64,000 bases of DNA from Caprella mutica (taxonomy: Eukaryota; Arthropoda; Malacostraca; Amphipoda; Caprellidae). The notes below the pieces were generated by a model. It saw only the letters and a program-made list of their open reading frames with translations, was not told the DNA's origin and ran no database searches. Shown piece after piece: positions 62,901-64,000 of this stretch. The DNA is taken from NCBI GenBank assembly GCA_947561585.1, contig CANNZV010002578.1, forward strand, positions 20,197 through 84,196, written 5' to 3'. The position numbers and the translations under genes were made by a program. The number at the start of each line of letters is the position of its first letter. Position 1 is the first letter of the stretch.

Positions 62901-63060
62901 CGATTAATTGTTCGTTCGAGCAATTGATTCTCGATTATTGTGTCTTGAGCAATTGTTCATTATAAAAATTATTTATTCGAGAAATTGTTTTAGAGCAATT
63001 ATTTTTGAGCAAATGTCATTTGAGCAATTGTCTTCCAAGCAATGGTTTTCGAACAATTTA
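62901..63060. repeat. 15-16-bp minisatellite (gagcaattgttttc)
   Basis: About nine imperfect units built on gagcaattg, with variable linkers. It is another short-word array in the same region. Confidence 0.8.
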
Positions 63061-63870
63061 CCTAAAATTGATTCCAACATTTAATTTCAGGGAAAAGCGA
63101 TTTACTTGCTCCATTTTACATGTGAAGTAAAGCGAAGATTTTCAGCATAAATTTCTATCAAAAAGTACCGGGATTATGGTAATATAATTTGATTTCAAGC
63201 TCATGAAGTGAAAAAGTTTTCAATCGATGTATAGAGGTCTGATAAATTGCTGTGACGACAGAATGAGAAATGAATAAGGGAGATATTGAATATAACATTC
63301 GATAGAGCATTTTGAGAATAGAAGAAAGCAGAATGCAATGAGTGAACAGTATTATGTTCGTCATCTATGATAATTGATTTCAAATATACCATTGTCAGCT
63401 CTGAATATATAAGATTCGCATTAAAATAATATCTTCCAAGACATCAAACATTCTTTAAATATATTAATCAAAGAATATTCGTAGTGCAATATTACAAGTT
63501 AATTTGAAAATAAAACACTAGAAAAATGAATACCTGCAAAGATATAGTTGTTACCATTACTGATATTCTACGAACCATAAGAATTTGAATATTGAACCCC
63601 CTTTTGATTATATAAATTCATAGGTAATAATAAAAGCGTTATTATTCACAAATAGAAAATAATAAATCATATAGCAAAAACTTGGTGTTATTACCGAACA
63701 CAATATCTGAAGCATTAACAGATAAATATTGAACGCTGAATAATAATGTAAATTGCAATTCCATTCTTGGAGTGGTTACAAATGAAGTTTCTTCAGTCAA
63801 GTAACTAATCATGGTGACTGATTGAGAACTTGAAGGAGCACTCGTAAAGGAAAATTACCTTCTTCTGATC
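63061..63870. other. AT-rich DNA, nothing recognised
   Basis: Overlapping minus-strand frames at 63158-63392 (68 and 63 codons) are in different phases and show no recognisable motif. Confidence 0.4.
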
Positions 63871-64000
63871 TCTCGTTACCTTCTTTAAGAGTCATACTTT
63901 CTCTCATCTTCTTAGAGAGTCACACCTTCTCTCATTATCTTCTCTGAGAGTTACGCCTCTCAGTATCTTCTTTCGTGTGACTTCACACCTTTTATCATTA
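63871..64000. repeat. About 30-bp tandem repeat cut by the window end
   Basis: Words of the form cttctctcatcttcttagag followed by agtcacac recur about four times and run into the right edge of the window. Confidence 0.7.

Noticed and set aside
1..64000. Endogenous viral or retrotransposon coding regions
   Set aside because: I looked for reverse-transcriptase, integrase, capsid and polymerase motifs in the longer frames and saw none. Short decayed fragments could still be missed.

Overview
The window looks like a gene-poor, AT-rich stretch of an insect nuclear genome. A hemipteran is a plausible guess, but no diagnostic gene fixes the taxon. I see no bacterial-style gene density, operon, rRNA, tRNA or CRISPR array. 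Nearly everything recognisable is mobile DNA, relics of mobile DNA, inverted repeats or tandem repeats. Most short open frames are chance frames in AT-rich or repetitive DNA.

The centrepiece is a P-element-superfamily DNA transposon at 10416-20043 (about 9.6 kb). Its inverted terminal repeats are about 270 bp, with the outer 34 bases identical, and the ends read CAAGG...CCTTG. The 7-base sequence ggatatg stands directly outside both ends. It encodes a THAP-domain transposase at 13855-16653 that is open for 932 codons except for one in-frame TAG at 15607-15609. That stop separates the two proposed catalytic aspartates from the catalytic glutamate. The element also carries three copies of a small TA-flanked MITE, one Tigger/pogo-type MITE, and several kilobases with no recognised content. 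It sits inside the coding remnant of a Tc1/mariner-type transposon (9454-10408 and 20051 to about 20420). That transposon in turn abuts a second, deleted mariner relic (8618-9451) across a single TA.

Layout. 1-9450: tandem repeats, the left arm of a large inverted duplication (795-5510, interrupted at 1901-3844 by other repeats), a truncated TIR element, and a mariner relic. 9454-20420: the mariner carrying the P element. 20420-35000: mostly unrecognised AT-rich DNA with a 21-unit 27-bp minisatellite, a foldback-like element whose terminal repeats are made of tandem words (24816-25982, 8-bp duplication attactgg), and smaller tandem repeats. 35025-37500: a long hairpin element with arms of about 1 kb. 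37660-40115: the right arm of the inverted duplication, in opposite orientation to the left arm and about 32 kb from it. 40335-51261: several non-autonomous TIR elements and minisatellites. 51262-64000: almost nothing recognisable apart from one possible GC-rich minus-strand exon at 61245-61395 and three minisatellites.

The only protein-coding gene I can name is the interrupted P-element transposase. The repeats do not form a pathway. Their interest lies in nesting order, in boundaries preserved well enough to read target duplications, and in three long inverted-repeat structures that would fold into double-stranded RNA if transcribed.
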